The position numbers were made by a program, and so were the translations under genes. Positions 34,499-44,362 of a DNA stretch of 64,000 nt are shown here, in pieces. Under the pieces are notes generated by a model that saw only the letters and a list, made by a program, of their open reading frames with translations, was not told the origin of the DNA and did not search any database. The first letter of the stretch is position 1; every line of letters begins with the position of its first letter. The stretch comes from Melioribacter sp051488665 (GTDB lineage: Bacteria; Bacteroidota; Ignavibacteria; Ignavibacteriales; Melioribacteraceae): positions 1-64,000 of the forward strand of contig NZ_JBPSEG010000003.1 of the NCBI RefSeq assembly GCF_051488665.1, in the 5' to 3' direction.

Positions 34499-35350
34499 AT
34501 GAGCAGCGCAACTTTAATTTTATCTTGCACGGACCGCAAAGGTCTGGTGGCAAAAATATCCCAATTCCTTTATCAGCGAGACGCAAATATTATCGACCTG
34601 GACGAACACGTCGACAAAAACGAAAAGATGTTCTTTATACGCATCGAATGGGAACTAAACGGGAAGGCAAATCTTACGGATGAATTCATCGGCGAATTCA
34701 AAAAATTAGCCGACGAAATCGGCGCAAATTGGGAAATTAAACCGAACGAAAACAAAAAACGCCTCGCCATTTTTGTTTCGAAATACGACCATTGCCTGCT
34801 CGAAATTCTCTGGCGTTACAGCAATAACGAGCTTCACGCCGAAATCCCCCTCATTATTTCGAATCATCCCGATCTCGAACATGTCGCCCGTCAATACGCC
34901 ATTCCCTATTACTGTTTTCCGATTACAAAAGAAAACAAACGAGAGCAGGAAGAAAAAGAACTCGAATTACTGAAAGAGCATCGAATCGACACGGTGATAT
35001 TAGCGCGCTATATGCAGATTCTAACTCCCCGTTTTATCGCCGCATATCCGAATAACATAATCAACATACACCATTCTTTCCTGCCGGCGTTTATAGGAGC
35101 CGATCCTTATAAAAAGGCTTACGAAAGGGGCGTAAAATTAATCGGCGCAACTAGTCATTACGTTACGGAAGAGCTTGACGAAGGTCCAATTATCGAGCAG
35201 GACGTTATAAGAATTTCGCATAAAGATTCGTTGAAAGATTTAATCAGAAAAGGACGCGACCTCGAGCGGTTGGTGCTTGCCCGCGCGGTAGACTTACACG
35301 TCAACAACCGCGTTCTTCAGTACGGCAAAAAAACAATCATTTTCGAATAG
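34499..35350 (+). CDS. purU: Formyltetrahydrofolate deformylase
   Basis: 283 residues from the ATG at 34499; a GTG nine bases upstream is less likely. An ACT domain occupies residues ~1-80 (LILSCTDRKGLVAKIS). The formyl transferase-like hydrolase domain follows with ARYMQILTP, INIHHSFLPAFIGADPY (catalytic His) and ATSHYVTEELDEGPIIEQD (catalytic Asp). PurU releases formate from 10-formyl-THF, balancing one-carbon pools and supplying formate for PurT. It is followed 5 bp later by a transporter gene on the same strand. Confidence 0.94.
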   Translation: MSSATLILSCTDRKGLVAKISQFLYQRDANIIDLDEHVDKNEKMFFIRIEWELNGKANLTDEFIGEFKKLADEIGANWEIKPNENKKRLAIFVSKYDHCLLEILWRYSNNELHAEIPLIISNHPDLEHVARQYAIPYYCFPITKENKREQEEKELELLKEHRIDTVILARYMQILTPRFIAAYPNNIINIHHSFLPAFIGADPYKKAYERGVKLIGATSHYVTEELDEGPIIEQDVIRISHKDSLKDLIRKGRDLERLVLARAVDLHVNNRVLQYGKKTIIFE

Positions 35351-35355
35351 CCGCC

Positions 35356-36231
35356 ATGAAGAATTTGCTCCTTCTCGTTTCGATTACCATCGGTATTTTT
35401 TTTCCTTACGGACATAAGTTTACGTTTCTCATCCGGTATTTTTTGATGGCGCTGCTTTTCTTTTCGTTTCTCGATATTAAAATCGATAAGACTATAATAA
35501 GCGTTAAACATTTCATAATACTCGTTTCCCTTATTGGCGCTTCGTTCTTATCATACTTAGCCATTTATCCTTTCGATAAACTGCTGGCGCAAACCGCATT
35601 CATAACCGCAATAGCTCCCACTGCAATCGCCGCTCCGGTTATTATCAGTCTGAAGAAAGGAAAAGTGGAATTCACGCTTTTTTCTCTTGTATTGACAAAC
35701 ATAGTCATTACGATCATCCTGCCTTTCATTCTTCCTCTGATTATCAACAGCGGAAACGACATTACATTCAACGACATTTTACTGCCGGTGTTGGTTACAT
35801 TTTCAACGCCATTAATTTTGGCAAGATTGGTTAAAGCAATAAGCGTTTCTTTATGGAAAAAATTAATCGACTTGAAGGACGGCTCGTTTTATATACTCGT
35901 CGTAAATGTTTATCTGGCTACTTCCGGCGCTTCGTATTATATCCGTAACAATCTCACTTCGGAATTGTCTTTGGTTTATGAAATCGGAATTGTTACTGCT
36001 TTAATCTGCGCATTTTTATTCACGCTGGGTTGGTTTATCGGCGGTAAAGAATATGCTTCCGAAGCCAGTCAGGCATTGGGTCAAAAAAATAATTCGTATA
36101 CTATCTGGCTCGCAATAACTTTTATGAATCCGGTATCGGTACTCGGACCGGTTTTTTATGTGCTTTTTCAGAATACTTATATTTCGCTAAATCTCTATTA
36201 TCACTCTAGGAAACAAAGTCCTTCAGATTGA
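35356..36231 (+). CDS. BASS-family (bile acid:sodium symporter-like) transporter
   Basis: 291 residues with about nine or ten membrane helices and no signal peptide beyond the first helix. The segments TAIAPTAIAAPVIISL and ASQALGQKNNSYTIWLA are characteristic of the bile acid/sodium symporter superfamily. Substrates in this family range from bile acids to pyruvate, pantothenate and arsenite, so none is assigned. It starts 5 bp after purU, suggesting cotranscription. Its 3' end overlaps the convergent MgtC/DUF4010 gene by 26 bp. Confidence 0.8.
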   Translation: MKNLLLLVSITIGIFFPYGHKFTFLIRYFLMALLFFSFLDIKIDKTIISVKHFIILVSLIGASFLSYLAIYPFDKLLAQTAFITAIAPTAIAAPVIISLKKGKVEFTLFSLVLTNIVITIILPFILPLIINSGNDITFNDILLPVLVTFSTPLILARLVKAISVSLWKKLIDLKDGSFYILVVNVYLATSGASYYIRNNLTSELSLVYEIGIVTALICAFLFTLGWFIGGKEYASEASQALGQKNNSYTIWLAITFMNPVSVLGPVFYVLFQNTYISLNLYYHSRKQSPSD

Positions 36232-37483
36232 AGAAAGTCAAAACAATTACGGGTATATGGAGAGCCGTCAAAATGCCGAATCGTATTATAACGTCTTTAC
36301 GAACCTGTTTAACCATAGTTCCGAAGTAAATTCCTTTCATTATCGAATTGCTCATCATTGCAATTAAAATAGAGACGGCTATTATCTGAGCTTCGAATGC
36401 GCTTCCGCTAACGAGCGACAGAATGAACGGGTCGATATCGGTAATACCCACAACAGCCGCTAAACTCATAATTCCCGAACTGCCGAAATATGTTTTAACC
36501 AGTCCGGTTACTACCGAAAGTCCCAGGAACAAAATTGCAAATAAAATCGCAGGCCGTATTTCGAACGGGTTTTGCAAGTTTTGAATTTCTTTGTCGATTG
36601 TCGATTTCTTCGTTTTGGGATTATTGTGATTTATAAACGAAATGATAAATCCGGCTACGCTGAGAACTACAAGTTGCAGCCAGAGATGTTTAACGATTGC
36701 CGGATTGATAATATAAATAAGCACAAGAACCCGTAGATACATAACGCTCGAAGCGATGATTGAGCCCTGCAAGGCGGGATGAGATAAATTTTCGTTTTTT
36801 TGAGCCATCCTGCCGTAAGCTATCGATACGGCAGTGCTCGAAACAATTCCGCCCACAAGTCCCGAAATTCTAAACCCGGCATGAGCTCCCAAACGCTTCG
36901 AAATAATATATCCCACAAAACCAACCGAAGAAACGATGATTACAATCTGCCAGGTTTTATAAGGATTGATATTAAATTGCGTATAATTTTTATCCGGTAA
37001 AACGGGCAGTATTATAAGCGTTACGAGCAGGAATTTAAGGACGGCGAGAAATTCGACCCGGTCGAGGCGGTCGACGTAATATTCCAGACTCGCTTTTTCG
37101 GACAATAAAATCGTGCTTATAATTCCTAATGCCATCGACGCCCAGATATCTACAAGCAATGCCAGAGCTCCAACTATAAACGTTACAAGTGCGCTTACTT
37201 CGCTGGTAACGCCGTATTTATCGTATTGCGATTTTGAAAAATACGATATTGCGGTCAACGCCGAAATTGCAACGAGTCCGATTGGTAAAATCGCCTGCAC
37301 CCCGATTTTATAAAGCCATGCGCATCCGAATCCCATTAAACTGATTATCGGATAAGTTCTTATGCCGCCGAGCATAACTTTTTTTTGTTTTCCTTTAGTG
37401 GTCTCCCTTTCGAGTCCCACCAAAAATCCTAGCGCGAGTGCAACTATGAAACGAAGTTGTTCCGTCCATTCGATTGAATGCAT
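36206..37483 (-). CDS. MgtC/SapB plus DUF4010 membrane protein
   Basis: 425 residues, mostly membrane helices. The N-terminal ~140 residues are an MgtC/SapB domain (RFIVALALGFLVGLERET, GGIRTYPIISLMGFG). The remaining ~270 residues match DUF4010, with GLVGGIVSSTAVSIAYGRMA and AAVVGITDIDPFILS. The family is linked to magnesium homeostasis or virulence only through its MgtC part; the function of the fused form is unknown. Single gene. Confidence 0.86.
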   Translation of the reverse strand: MHSIEWTEQLRFIVALALGFLVGLERETTKGKQKKVMLGGIRTYPIISLMGFGCAWLYKIGVQAILPIGLVAISALTAISYFSKSQYDKYGVTSEVSALVTFIVGALALLVDIWASMALGIISTILLSEKASLEYYVDRLDRVEFLAVLKFLLVTLIILPVLPDKNYTQFNINPYKTWQIVIIVSSVGFVGYIISKRLGAHAGFRISGLVGGIVSSTAVSIAYGRMAQKNENLSHPALQGSIIASSVMYLRVLVLIYIINPAIVKHLWLQLVVLSVAGFIISFINHNNPKTKKSTIDKEIQNLQNPFEIRPAILFAILFLGLSVVTGLVKTYFGSSGIMSLAAVVGITDIDPFILSLVSGSAFEAQIIAVSILIAMMSNSIMKGIYFGTMVKQVRKDVIIRFGILTALHIPVIVLTFFNLKDFVS

Positions 37484-37546
37484 AACGTCACCGTAAAAAT
37501 TGAAATTCCAAAATAACGGAAAGATTTGCTTGTCGCAACAAATTAA

Positions 37547-38056
37547 TTACCAGCCGTTATAATGAATTCTTTCCGGTTTAAACCTCTCGGGCTGATTTTT
37601 CTTTTCGTCGGGATATCCGACAGCAACCATGGCTACAGGCAGAATGTTGTCCGGAAGATTAAATAATTCCCTGAATATTTTAATTCTCTCTTCTCTGGGA
37701 TAAACCGCAATCCAAACGGAGCCTAATTCCAGATCGTGAGCCGCGAGTAGAATATTTTCCGCGGCTGCGGCGCAGTTCAAAGCAATATATCCGTCGAGAT
37801 TTTCGATTTCCCTGTCTCCGCAAACGAGTATACCGACTGGAGCTTCTCTGCACATTTTAGCGTACGGATGCACTTCGGCTATTTTATTCAGAGTTTCTCT
37901 GTCGTCAATAACAACAAAGTGCCACGGCTGACTGTTGTGTGATGATGGCGCATACATTGCCGCTTTCAGTATTTTGTCGATTTTTTCTTTCTCGACGGGT
38001 TGGTTTTTGTAACGTCTTATGCTTCTCCTGGTTAAGATTGCTTCGAGCGTATTCAT
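37547..38056 (-). CDS. Nitroreductase family flavoprotein
   Basis: 169 residues. FMN-binding N-terminus TRRSIRRYKNQPV, then MYAPSSHNSQPWHFVVI, and a central NCAAAAENILLAAHDLELGSVWIAV that shapes the FMN site and dimer interface. Such enzymes reduce nitro compounds, quinones or flavins with NAD(P)H. The C-terminal ERFKPERIHYNGW is typical of the small nitroreductases of anaerobes. ggagg ahead of the ATG. Divergent from yjbQ. Confidence 0.92.
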   Translation of the reverse strand: MNTLEAILTRRSIRRYKNQPVEKEKIDKILKAAMYAPSSHNSQPWHFVVIDDRETLNKIAEVHPYAKMCREAPVGILVCGDREIENLDGYIALNCAAAAENILLAAHDLELGSVWIAVYPREERIKIFRELFNLPDNILPVAMVAVGYPDEKKNQPERFKPERIHYNGW

Positions 38057-38131
38057 ATTTCCTCCGGAATTGTTACATACAAAAATAAAATTTTACTTTT
38101 TTATTTTTGGAATAAGCAAACGGAGGAGCAA

Positions 38132-38551
38132 ATGGTTTATCAGCGTGAAATTACGTTAAAACCGAAACAGCGCGGTTTTCACCTTATTACGAATGAAATA
38201 TTGAGTCAATTAAATGGCATCGAAAAGATCCGGGCGGGCATTGCGCACATTTTCATAAAGCATACGTCGGCATCGTTAACATTGAACGAAAACGCCGACC
38301 CGACCGTCCGTAGCGATATGGAAAAATATTTCAACAGAATCGTACCCGAAGACGCTTCGTTCTTCGAACATACATTGGAAGGCACGGACGATATGACTTC
38401 TCATATCAAAGCTTCAATGCTCGGCAGCTCTGTAACAGTTCCCATTAAGAACGGCGATTTTAATCTCGGCACGTGGCAGGGAATTTATTTGTGCGAACAT
38501 CGAAATTACGGCGGTCCCAGAAATATTGTGGTAACGATTTTAGGGGAATGA
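38132..38551 (+). CDS. yjbQ: YjbQ family protein (UPF0047)
   Basis: 139 residues, full length for the family. Conserved HIFIKHTSASLTLNENAD, EHTLEGTDDMTSHIKAS, GTWQGIYLCEHR and GGPRNIVVTI are all present. YjbQ has weak thiamine-phosphate synthase activity in E. coli; its main role is unsettled. Ideal ggagg precedes the ATG. It is followed at once by the third G-rich composite repeat. Confidence 0.92.
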   Translation: MVYQREITLKPKQRGFHLITNEILSQLNGIEKIRAGIAHIFIKHTSASLTLNENADPTVRSDMEKYFNRIVPEDASFFEHTLEGTDDMTSHIKASMLGSSVTVPIKNGDFNLGTWQGIYLCEHRNYGGPRNIVVTILGE

Positions 38552-38553
38552 AT

Positions 38554-38754
38554 TTGGGGTTAGGAGTTAGGGGTTAGGGATTAGGGGTTAGGGAGTTTTG
38601 GGGTTCGGAGTTTTGGGGTTCAACGTTCTTCGTTTTGGAGTTCTTTGTTTGGAGGTTCTTGGTTTTGGAGTTCTTTGTTTGTCATTCAAATTTATACAAC
38701 AAAAAACGCCAGCGCTCCTAACGCCCGCACTTCCGCACACCCGCACAACGAACG
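38554..38754 (+). repeat. G-rich composite dispersed repeat, copy 3
   Basis: The most regular copy. Starts with GGGGTTAGGAGTTAGGGG, then TTAGGGATTAGGGGTTAGGG, then GGAGTTTTGGGGTTC-type units, then a block nearly the same as 10760-10860, and a tail with ACGCCAGC, CGCACTTCCGCACACCCGC. The first ~40 bases meet the four-run G-quadruplex pattern on the plus strand. It fills the gap between the convergent yjbQ and hemB genes, with the hemB terminator just beyond. Confidence 0.8.
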
Positions 38755-38775
38755 TCACTATTCATGAATCCTTTA

Positions 38776-38806
38776 TTATAAAAAGCCCCGGATAGAAGTC
38801 CGGGGC
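38776..38806 (-). terminator. Terminator of the haem operon
   Basis: On the minus strand GCCCCGGA (38806-38799) pairs with TCCGGGGC (38792-38785) over a 6-base loop and is followed by TTTTTATA. It is 33 bases past the hemB stop codon. Confidence 0.85.
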
Positions 38807-38838
38807 AGCGAATGTAATCTCGTCAAATTGTTTGCAAA

Positions 38839-39813
38839 TCACTTCAACAGACGGGCGACGTCTTTAGCGAAGTAAGTAAGAATCATATCGGCGCCGGCGC
38901 GTTTGATCGCGATCAAAGATTCGAGCATTACCCTTTGTTCGTCGAGCCAGCCGTTTTTTCCTGCGGCTTTAATCATCGAATATTCGCCGCTCACCTGGTA
39001 AGCCGCCGTCGGCATTCCGAATTTTTCTTTAACGCGCCATATAATGTCGAGATACGCCCCGGCGGGCTTAACCATTATTATATCAGCTCCTTCTTCGATA
39101 TCCGTTTCCGCTTCTCTTAGAGCTTCGAGCGCATTTGCCACATCCATCTGATGCGACCTCCTGTCGCCAAAGGCGGGAGCGGATTCGGCGGCGTCCCTGA
39201 AAGGTCCGTAGAATCCCGAAGCGTATTTAACCGCATAACTCATAATCGGAATTTCAGTAAAACCGTTCTCGTCGAGTATTTTTCTGATAGCCGCCACTCT
39301 GCCGTCCATCATATCGGAAGGAGCTACAATATCGGCTCCAGCCTGAGCGTGCGTCAGAGCTTCCCTTGCTAACAGCTCAACGGTTTCGTCATTGAGAATC
39401 TTTTCGCCGTCAAGCAGTCCGCAATGTCCGTGAGAAGTATACTCGCACAGACATACGTCGGTAATAACCAGAAGGTTTTTAACTTCTTTTTTAATTGCCC
39501 GGACGGCGCGTTGAATAATGCCTTCGGGATTGTACGCGTCCGAACCTTTTTCGTCTTTATGTTCCGGAATGCCAAATAAAATTACCGCCGGCACTCCCAG
39601 CTGTTCCAGTTCCTTGCATTCTTCCACAAGAACGTCTATCGACATCTGATATACGCCGGGCATCGAACCGATCTCTTTTTTGATTTTTTCTCCCGGAACT
39701 ACGAAAAGCGGATAGATCAAATCTTCTTTGTTGAGTTGCGTTTCGCGTACCATATCCCTGACGACCGGATTATATCTCAATCTTCTCAATCTTTTAATTG
39801 GAAAAGTTGCCAT
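38839..39813 (-). CDS. hemB: Porphobilinogen synthase (ALA dehydratase)
   Basis: 324 residues. Condenses two 5-aminolevulinate molecules to porphobilinogen. The Schiff-base lysines lie in SYAVKYASGFYGPFRDAA and MVKPAGAYLDI. The metal-site region reads TDVCLCEYTSHGHCG, which keeps three Cys and suggests a zinc enzyme. APSDMMDGRVAAIR is also conserved. gaggtg precedes the ATG. Last gene of the haem operon, 12 bp after hemG. Confidence 0.95.
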   Translation of the reverse strand: MATFPIKRLRRLRYNPVVRDMVRETQLNKEDLIYPLFVVPGEKIKKEIGSMPGVYQMSIDVLVEECKELEQLGVPAVILFGIPEHKDEKGSDAYNPEGIIQRAVRAIKKEVKNLLVITDVCLCEYTSHGHCGLLDGEKILNDETVELLAREALTHAQAGADIVAPSDMMDGRVAAIRKILDENGFTEIPIMSYAVKYASGFYGPFRDAAESAPAFGDRRSHQMDVANALEALREAETDIEEGADIIMVKPAGAYLDIIWRVKEKFGMPTAAYQVSGEYSMIKAAGKNGWLDEQRVMLESLIAIKRAGADMILTYFAKDVARLLK

Positions 39814-39825
39814 AATACACCTCTG

Positions 39826-41181
39826 CTAATTTATTTCTAATTCGGAATTCTTAATGCAGTCGCCGACGGAAATTCCTCCCCGGTAATTTCCCCGCAAATA
39901 AATACCTTTATGTTTTTCTTCAAAGGCTTCAAAATATTTTTCGTGTTCGATATAACCGAGATTATATTGCGGAATCGCTTTCTGCCAGAGTTTATCTTCA
40001 ATCAAAACCGGCTCGCCTTCAATGTTCATAATCCGATGAAATTCCGAAAGAACTTTTTTTATCAATTCGGATTTATCCGTATCAAACAAGCGCGGCGAAC
40101 GGGCTCCTCCGATAAACAATGTAAAAGCGGCTTTGTCTTCCGGCGATCTGTTTGGAAAAATCGACGAGCTCCAGATAGCCCCCAGAAAATGCCTTTTTTC
40201 TTTCGAGGGTATCAGGAAGCCGAAACCGTCGAGTTCACGTTTAATGTCTTTTTTGTTATAACCGAGATATAACACCATTACAGGCGGATAGTAAATCGAA
40301 TTGAGATGCTCCGCCAATTTTTGATCGAGTTCTCCGAATACTTCGGAAGCAATGTAAGCGGGCAGAGTCGAAATAACCGTATCCGCCGTCAGGCTCTCCC
40401 GGTTATCGTTCGATTCGTACGTTACATTCCACCGTTTGTCGTTTGAACCTGCCACGCTTAAAACTTTTGCGTTGAATACGATATTATCCTTCAATTTATC
40501 CGCAAGAGCGTTCGGCAGCGACTGCATTCCTTCCAGAAACGAAAACATTTTTGCGCTCTGTTTCGATTCCTCGCTGCGTTGTTTCCTTTCCCTGGCTCCT
40601 TTAATCATACCCTTTATTAATCCGCCGTAGACTTCTTCGAGCCGGTACAATTTAGGGAAAGCGGATTTAACGCTGAGCTTTTCCGGGTCGCCGGCAAACA
40701 CTCCGCTCACAAACGGATCGATTGCGTAATCGAGGAATTCGCCGCCGAGTCGTCTTCTTACAAACTGAGCGATACTCTGATAATATCCGTCTTCCGATTT
40801 CGAAATAAACGGCTCTGCCATCAGTCTGAATTTAGCGCCGGGGGAAAACAATTTTGTTCTTATAAACGAGCCCGGACTCATCGGCAGAGGTATTAATTCG
40901 CCGTTTTTTAAAATATATCTTTTGGAAGCAGCAGCGTTGGCATAAATCATTTTATCCGAAAGATTAACTTCTTCAACGAGTTTTCTTATCAACGGAGTAG
41001 TTTCGAGTCCGCTGTTCGGCCCGTAATCAATCAGGAAGCCATCGATCTTTTTTGAAATCATGGAACCGCCCGGCTCGTTTTTTATCTCGAGGATAGTAAC
41101 GTCGTAACCTTTTTTAACAAGCCAATACGCGGTTGAAAGTCCCGATATACCGGCGCCGAGAACGACTATTTTCTTCGACAT
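39826..41181 (-). CDS. hemG: Protoporphyrinogen oxidase, oxygen-dependent HemY type
   Basis: 451 residues. FAD-binding GAGISGLSTAYWLVKKGYDV at the N-terminus, then GPNSGLETTP, FVSGVFAGDPEKLSV and the C-terminal second FAD contact YLRGNYRGGISVGDCI. This is the HemY/PPOX flavoprotein family that oxidises protoporphyrinogen IX to protoporphyrin IX with oxygen. Many databases name it hemG or hemY. It is next to hemB in the operon, 56 bp after the M3 peptidase. Confidence 0.92.
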   Translation of the reverse strand: MSKKIVVLGAGISGLSTAYWLVKKGYDVTILEIKNEPGGSMISKKIDGFLIDYGPNSGLETTPLIRKLVEEVNLSDKMIYANAAASKRYILKNGELIPLPMSPGSFIRTKLFSPGAKFRLMAEPFISKSEDGYYQSIAQFVRRRLGGEFLDYAIDPFVSGVFAGDPEKLSVKSAFPKLYRLEEVYGGLIKGMIKGARERKQRSEESKQSAKMFSFLEGMQSLPNALADKLKDNIVFNAKVLSVAGSNDKRWNVTYESNDNRESLTADTVISTLPAYIASEVFGELDQKLAEHLNSIYYPPVMVLYLGYNKKDIKRELDGFGFLIPSKEKRHFLGAIWSSSIFPNRSPEDKAAFTLFIGGARSPRLFDTDKSELIKKVLSEFHRIMNIEGEPVLIEDKLWQKAIPQYNLGYIEHEKYFEAFEEKHKGIYLRGNYRGGISVGDCIKNSELEIN

Positions 41182-41237
41182 TTATAGTTTCCGTTTATTG
41201 AACATGCACAAATATACAGAGTCCGAGAATAGAATAA

Positions 41238-43325
41238 TCAATCGAGACCTCTTCTTTTCAATAGCGCGTCTACTTTCGGTTCTCTTCCTCTGAAATCGAT
41301 ATAGAGCTGCATCGGGTCTTCAGTGCCTCCTTTCGACAAAAGCTTTTTGAACGCCGCAGCAGTTTCTTTGTCGAACAAGTCGCCTTTTTCTTTGAAAGCT
41401 TCGAACGCGTCCGCATCCAGAACAGCCGACCAGATATAGCTGTAATAACCGGCAGAGTATCCGCCGACAATATGCGCGAAATTGGTAGTTTGATAACGCG
41501 ATTCGATTTCCGGAATCTTTCCGAGTTTATCGAAGCATTTCTTTTCGAATTCTTCCACGTTTTGCAATGTAGTATCGGTCAAAGTATGCCAGTCCATATC
41601 GAGAAAAGCCGCGGCAAGATATTCAACGGTTTCGAATCCCTGATTAAACAGTTTGGAATTTTCTATCTTTTCAATCAATTCGTCGGGAATCGGTTCGCCC
41701 GTTTTGTAATGCCTTGCATAGAGTTTCAGAACTTCCGGTTCCAGAGCCCAGTTTTCCATAATTTGCGAAGGCAATTCCACAAAATCGCGCGGAACCCATT
41801 TCGTTCTGTAATAAGTCGTATTCGACAATAACGAATGAAGCGCGTGTCCGAGTTCGTGGAAAAGCGTATTTACTTCGTCCACGCTCATTAATGCTGGTTT
41901 ATCGGCTGTCGGCTTGGAAAAATTGCCTACGTTATAAACGAGCGGGGTTATAAAATTGCCGTCGATATTCGACTGCACACGGAAACTGCTCGACCAGGCG
42001 CCGCTTCTTTTGCCGTCGCGCGGATAATAATCGGTATAAAAGATTCCGATGTGATTGCCCTTTTCATCCAACACCTCAAAAACTTTTACGTCCGGATCAT
42101 AAACCTGAATGTCGTTTCTTTCCACGAATTTGATTCCGTACAATCTCGAAGCGACTTCGTATGCTCCTTTCAATACGTTTTCCATTTTGAAATAAGGCCG
42201 CAGCATCTCTTCGTCGAGGTCGTATTTTTCCCTTTTTAATTTTTCGGCATAGTACCACCAGTCCCAAGCCTGCAGCTTGAAATTGCCGTCTTCGGAGTCG
42301 ATAATCTTTTGCATTTGCTCGACTTCCGATTTTGCGCGTTTCAATGCGGGGGTCCATAACTCATGCAAAAACTTATTAACTCTGTCGGGCGTTTTCGCCA
42401 TATTCACTTCGAGAACATAATCCGCGTGAGTTTTATAACCAAGCAGATTGGCTCTTTTTACTCTGAGAGAAACAATGCGGGCAATAATGTCTTTATTGTC
42501 GTATTCGTTGTTATTGTTGCCCCTGTTTATGTACGCTTTAAAAAGCTTTTCCCGCAATTCTCTTTTAGGCGAATATTGAAGGAACGGAATCCAGCTCGGT
42601 TTTTGAAGCGTAAAGACCCACTTGCCTTCGTATCCTTTTTCCGAAGCGGTTTCCGAGGCAAGTTGAATAACGCTTTCGGGCAAACCTGCCAGGTCATCTT
42701 TGTTGTCGATTACAAGCGCGACTGCGTTTGTTTCCTTCAATAAATTTTCGCTGAATTTAAGGGCGAGAGACGATATCTCCTCGTTTATTTTCCGCAATTC
42801 TTCTTTTTTGTCCTGCGGTAAATCGGCTCCGCTCCGCACGAAATCCTTGTAATAAAATTCGAGAAGACGCATTTGTTCGGCATTAAGTCCGAGCGATTCC
42901 TTTTTCTCGTAGAGGGCTTTTACGCGCTTAAACAACTTATCGTTAAGATAAATATCGTCTTCATGCCGCGTTAGCAAAGGAGTGATTTCCCGCGCCGCCT
43001 GCTGCAACTTTTCATTTGTATTTGCTTCGTTCAAAGCGTCGAACAATCGGGAAACGCGGTCGAGCAAAGCGCCGCTTTTTTCCATCGCCACGATAGTGTT
43101 TTCGAAAGTCGGCTCTTCGCTGTTGTTGGCTATCTCCTCGATTTCTTTTTTCTGTTGTTCTACAGCATACTTCACAGCAGGCAGAAAATGCTCGTCTTTA
43201 ATTTCGTCAAACGGCGGAGTTTCAAAAGGAGTATTCCATTTTTTCAATAAGGGATTTTCCATAATTTTTTCTTGCGGTATTATTGATGAAAAAGCTATAA
43301 CAAACAAAAACAAAAAGAACTTCAT
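41238..43325 (-). CDS. M3 family oligopeptidase (dipeptidyl carboxypeptidase type)
   Basis: 695 residues with an N-terminal hydrophobic signal (MKFFLFLFVIAFSSII), so probably periplasmic. Zinc motif LFHELGHALHSLLS with the third ligand Glu in PRDFVELPSQIMENW. Overall length and the KWNTPFETPPFDEIK start match the Dcp/oligopeptidase A group. It hydrolyses short peptides. It sits inside the haem operon between hemH and hemG (gaps 27 and 56 bp), where it has no obvious metabolic reason to be. Confidence 0.93.
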   Translation of the reverse strand: MKFFLFLFVIAFSSIIPQEKIMENPLLKKWNTPFETPPFDEIKDEHFLPAVKYAVEQQKKEIEEIANNSEEPTFENTIVAMEKSGALLDRVSRLFDALNEANTNEKLQQAAREITPLLTRHEDDIYLNDKLFKRVKALYEKKESLGLNAEQMRLLEFYYKDFVRSGADLPQDKKEELRKINEEISSLALKFSENLLKETNAVALVIDNKDDLAGLPESVIQLASETASEKGYEGKWVFTLQKPSWIPFLQYSPKRELREKLFKAYINRGNNNNEYDNKDIIARIVSLRVKRANLLGYKTHADYVLEVNMAKTPDRVNKFLHELWTPALKRAKSEVEQMQKIIDSEDGNFKLQAWDWWYYAEKLKREKYDLDEEMLRPYFKMENVLKGAYEVASRLYGIKFVERNDIQVYDPDVKVFEVLDEKGNHIGIFYTDYYPRDGKRSGAWSSSFRVQSNIDGNFITPLVYNVGNFSKPTADKPALMSVDEVNTLFHELGHALHSLLSNTTYYRTKWVPRDFVELPSQIMENWALEPEVLKLYARHYKTGEPIPDELIEKIENSKLFNQGFETVEYLAAAFLDMDWHTLTDTTLQNVEEFEKKCFDKLGKIPEIESRYQTTNFAHIVGGYSAGYYSYIWSAVLDADAFEAFKEKGDLFDKETAAAFKKLLSKGGTEDPMQLYIDFRGREPKVDALLKRRGLD

Positions 43326-43352
43326 GACAGCTCCGATTTATTATAAAACAAA

Positions 43353-44315
43353 TTATTCCGGAGGTAAATTTTTAACTACGAGGTCGTAAAGCGCCTCGAC
43401 AAACAAAGGCGAATCGTTGAGTCCGGTCATCACAAAATAGTTTTCTATTCCGCATTCATCGGCAACGTGGCGGTATTCGATATCGAGTTCGAAAGAAGTT
43501 TCGATGTGGTCCGAAACGAAACTAATCGGAATGACGAGCAAGTGTTTATGACCTTCCTCAGCCAGTTTTTCGATCATATCGTCAGTAGCGGGTTCGAGCC
43601 ATTTCTGCGGACCTACTTTGCTCTGGAAACAGAGATGATACGGATGCGAATAATTGCGCGCTTTCATAACGGCTTCCATCGTCTCTTTGATTTGATGACT
43701 GTAAGGGTCTCCCTTTTTAACAAGATAGACTGGCGTTCCGTGAGCGCTGAAAACCAGTTGAATTTGGTCTCTTACATTCTCGGGAAATTTTTCTATCGTC
43801 TCGTCGATTCTTTGATTCAATGCGGCAATATATTTCTCGTGCGTGTGATAATGATCGATACAAATCAATTTGTCTTCCGGACCTCGATATTTTCTTTTCC
43901 ACTCGTTAAAAGACGATCCGGTTGTGGTTATTGAATAGTGAGGATAGAGAGGAAGCATAACGACTTTATCGTAATTTTCCGATTCAATTTTTTTTGCCGC
44001 TTCTTCCGTAAAAGGTTTCCAATATCTCATGGCAGTATAAACGTCGTATCGCGAGCCCGTTTGATTCAATTTTTCTTCGAGCATACTTCTTTGTTTTTCG
44101 GTCCATTCGTTTATGGGTGATTTTCCGCCGATTAATTTATATTCTTCTTCGACTTTAGGCGCCCTTCTGCTCGAAATGAATTTTGCGAACAGTTTTTGAC
44201 CTACCGGAATTTTAAATATATCCGGATCCTGAAATAAATTATAGAGGAAAGGTTCCACGCTTTCGAGCGAATCGGGACCTCCCAGATTAAAAAGCACTAC
44301 TGCATTTTTTCCCAT
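43353..44315 (-). CDS. hemH: Ferrochelatase
   Basis: 320 residues. Inserts Fe(II) into protoporphyrin IX. NLGGPDSLESVEPFLYNLF at the N-terminus, VMLPLYPHYSITTTGSS, the active-site His in VFSAHGTPV, FQSKVGPQKWLEP and the Glu-rich C-terminal SFVSDHIETSFELDIEY are all present. Together with hemY-type hemG this gives the protoporphyrin-dependent route, not the coproporphyrin route. 47 bp after hemN. Confidence 0.95.
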   Translation of the reverse strand: MGKNAVVLFNLGGPDSLESVEPFLYNLFQDPDIFKIPVGQKLFAKFISSRRAPKVEEEYKLIGGKSPINEWTEKQRSMLEEKLNQTGSRYDVYTAMRYWKPFTEEAAKKIESENYDKVVMLPLYPHYSITTTGSSFNEWKRKYRGPEDKLICIDHYHTHEKYIAALNQRIDETIEKFPENVRDQIQLVFSAHGTPVYLVKKGDPYSHQIKETMEAVMKARNYSHPYHLCFQSKVGPQKWLEPATDDMIEKLAEEGHKHLLVIPISFVSDHIETSFELDIEYRHVADECGIENYFVMTGLNDSPLFVEALYDLVVKNLPPE

Positions 44316-44362
44316 TTTTTTTTCTTTCTTTTGTTGTTCCGCATACTAAACACGCAAAACAA

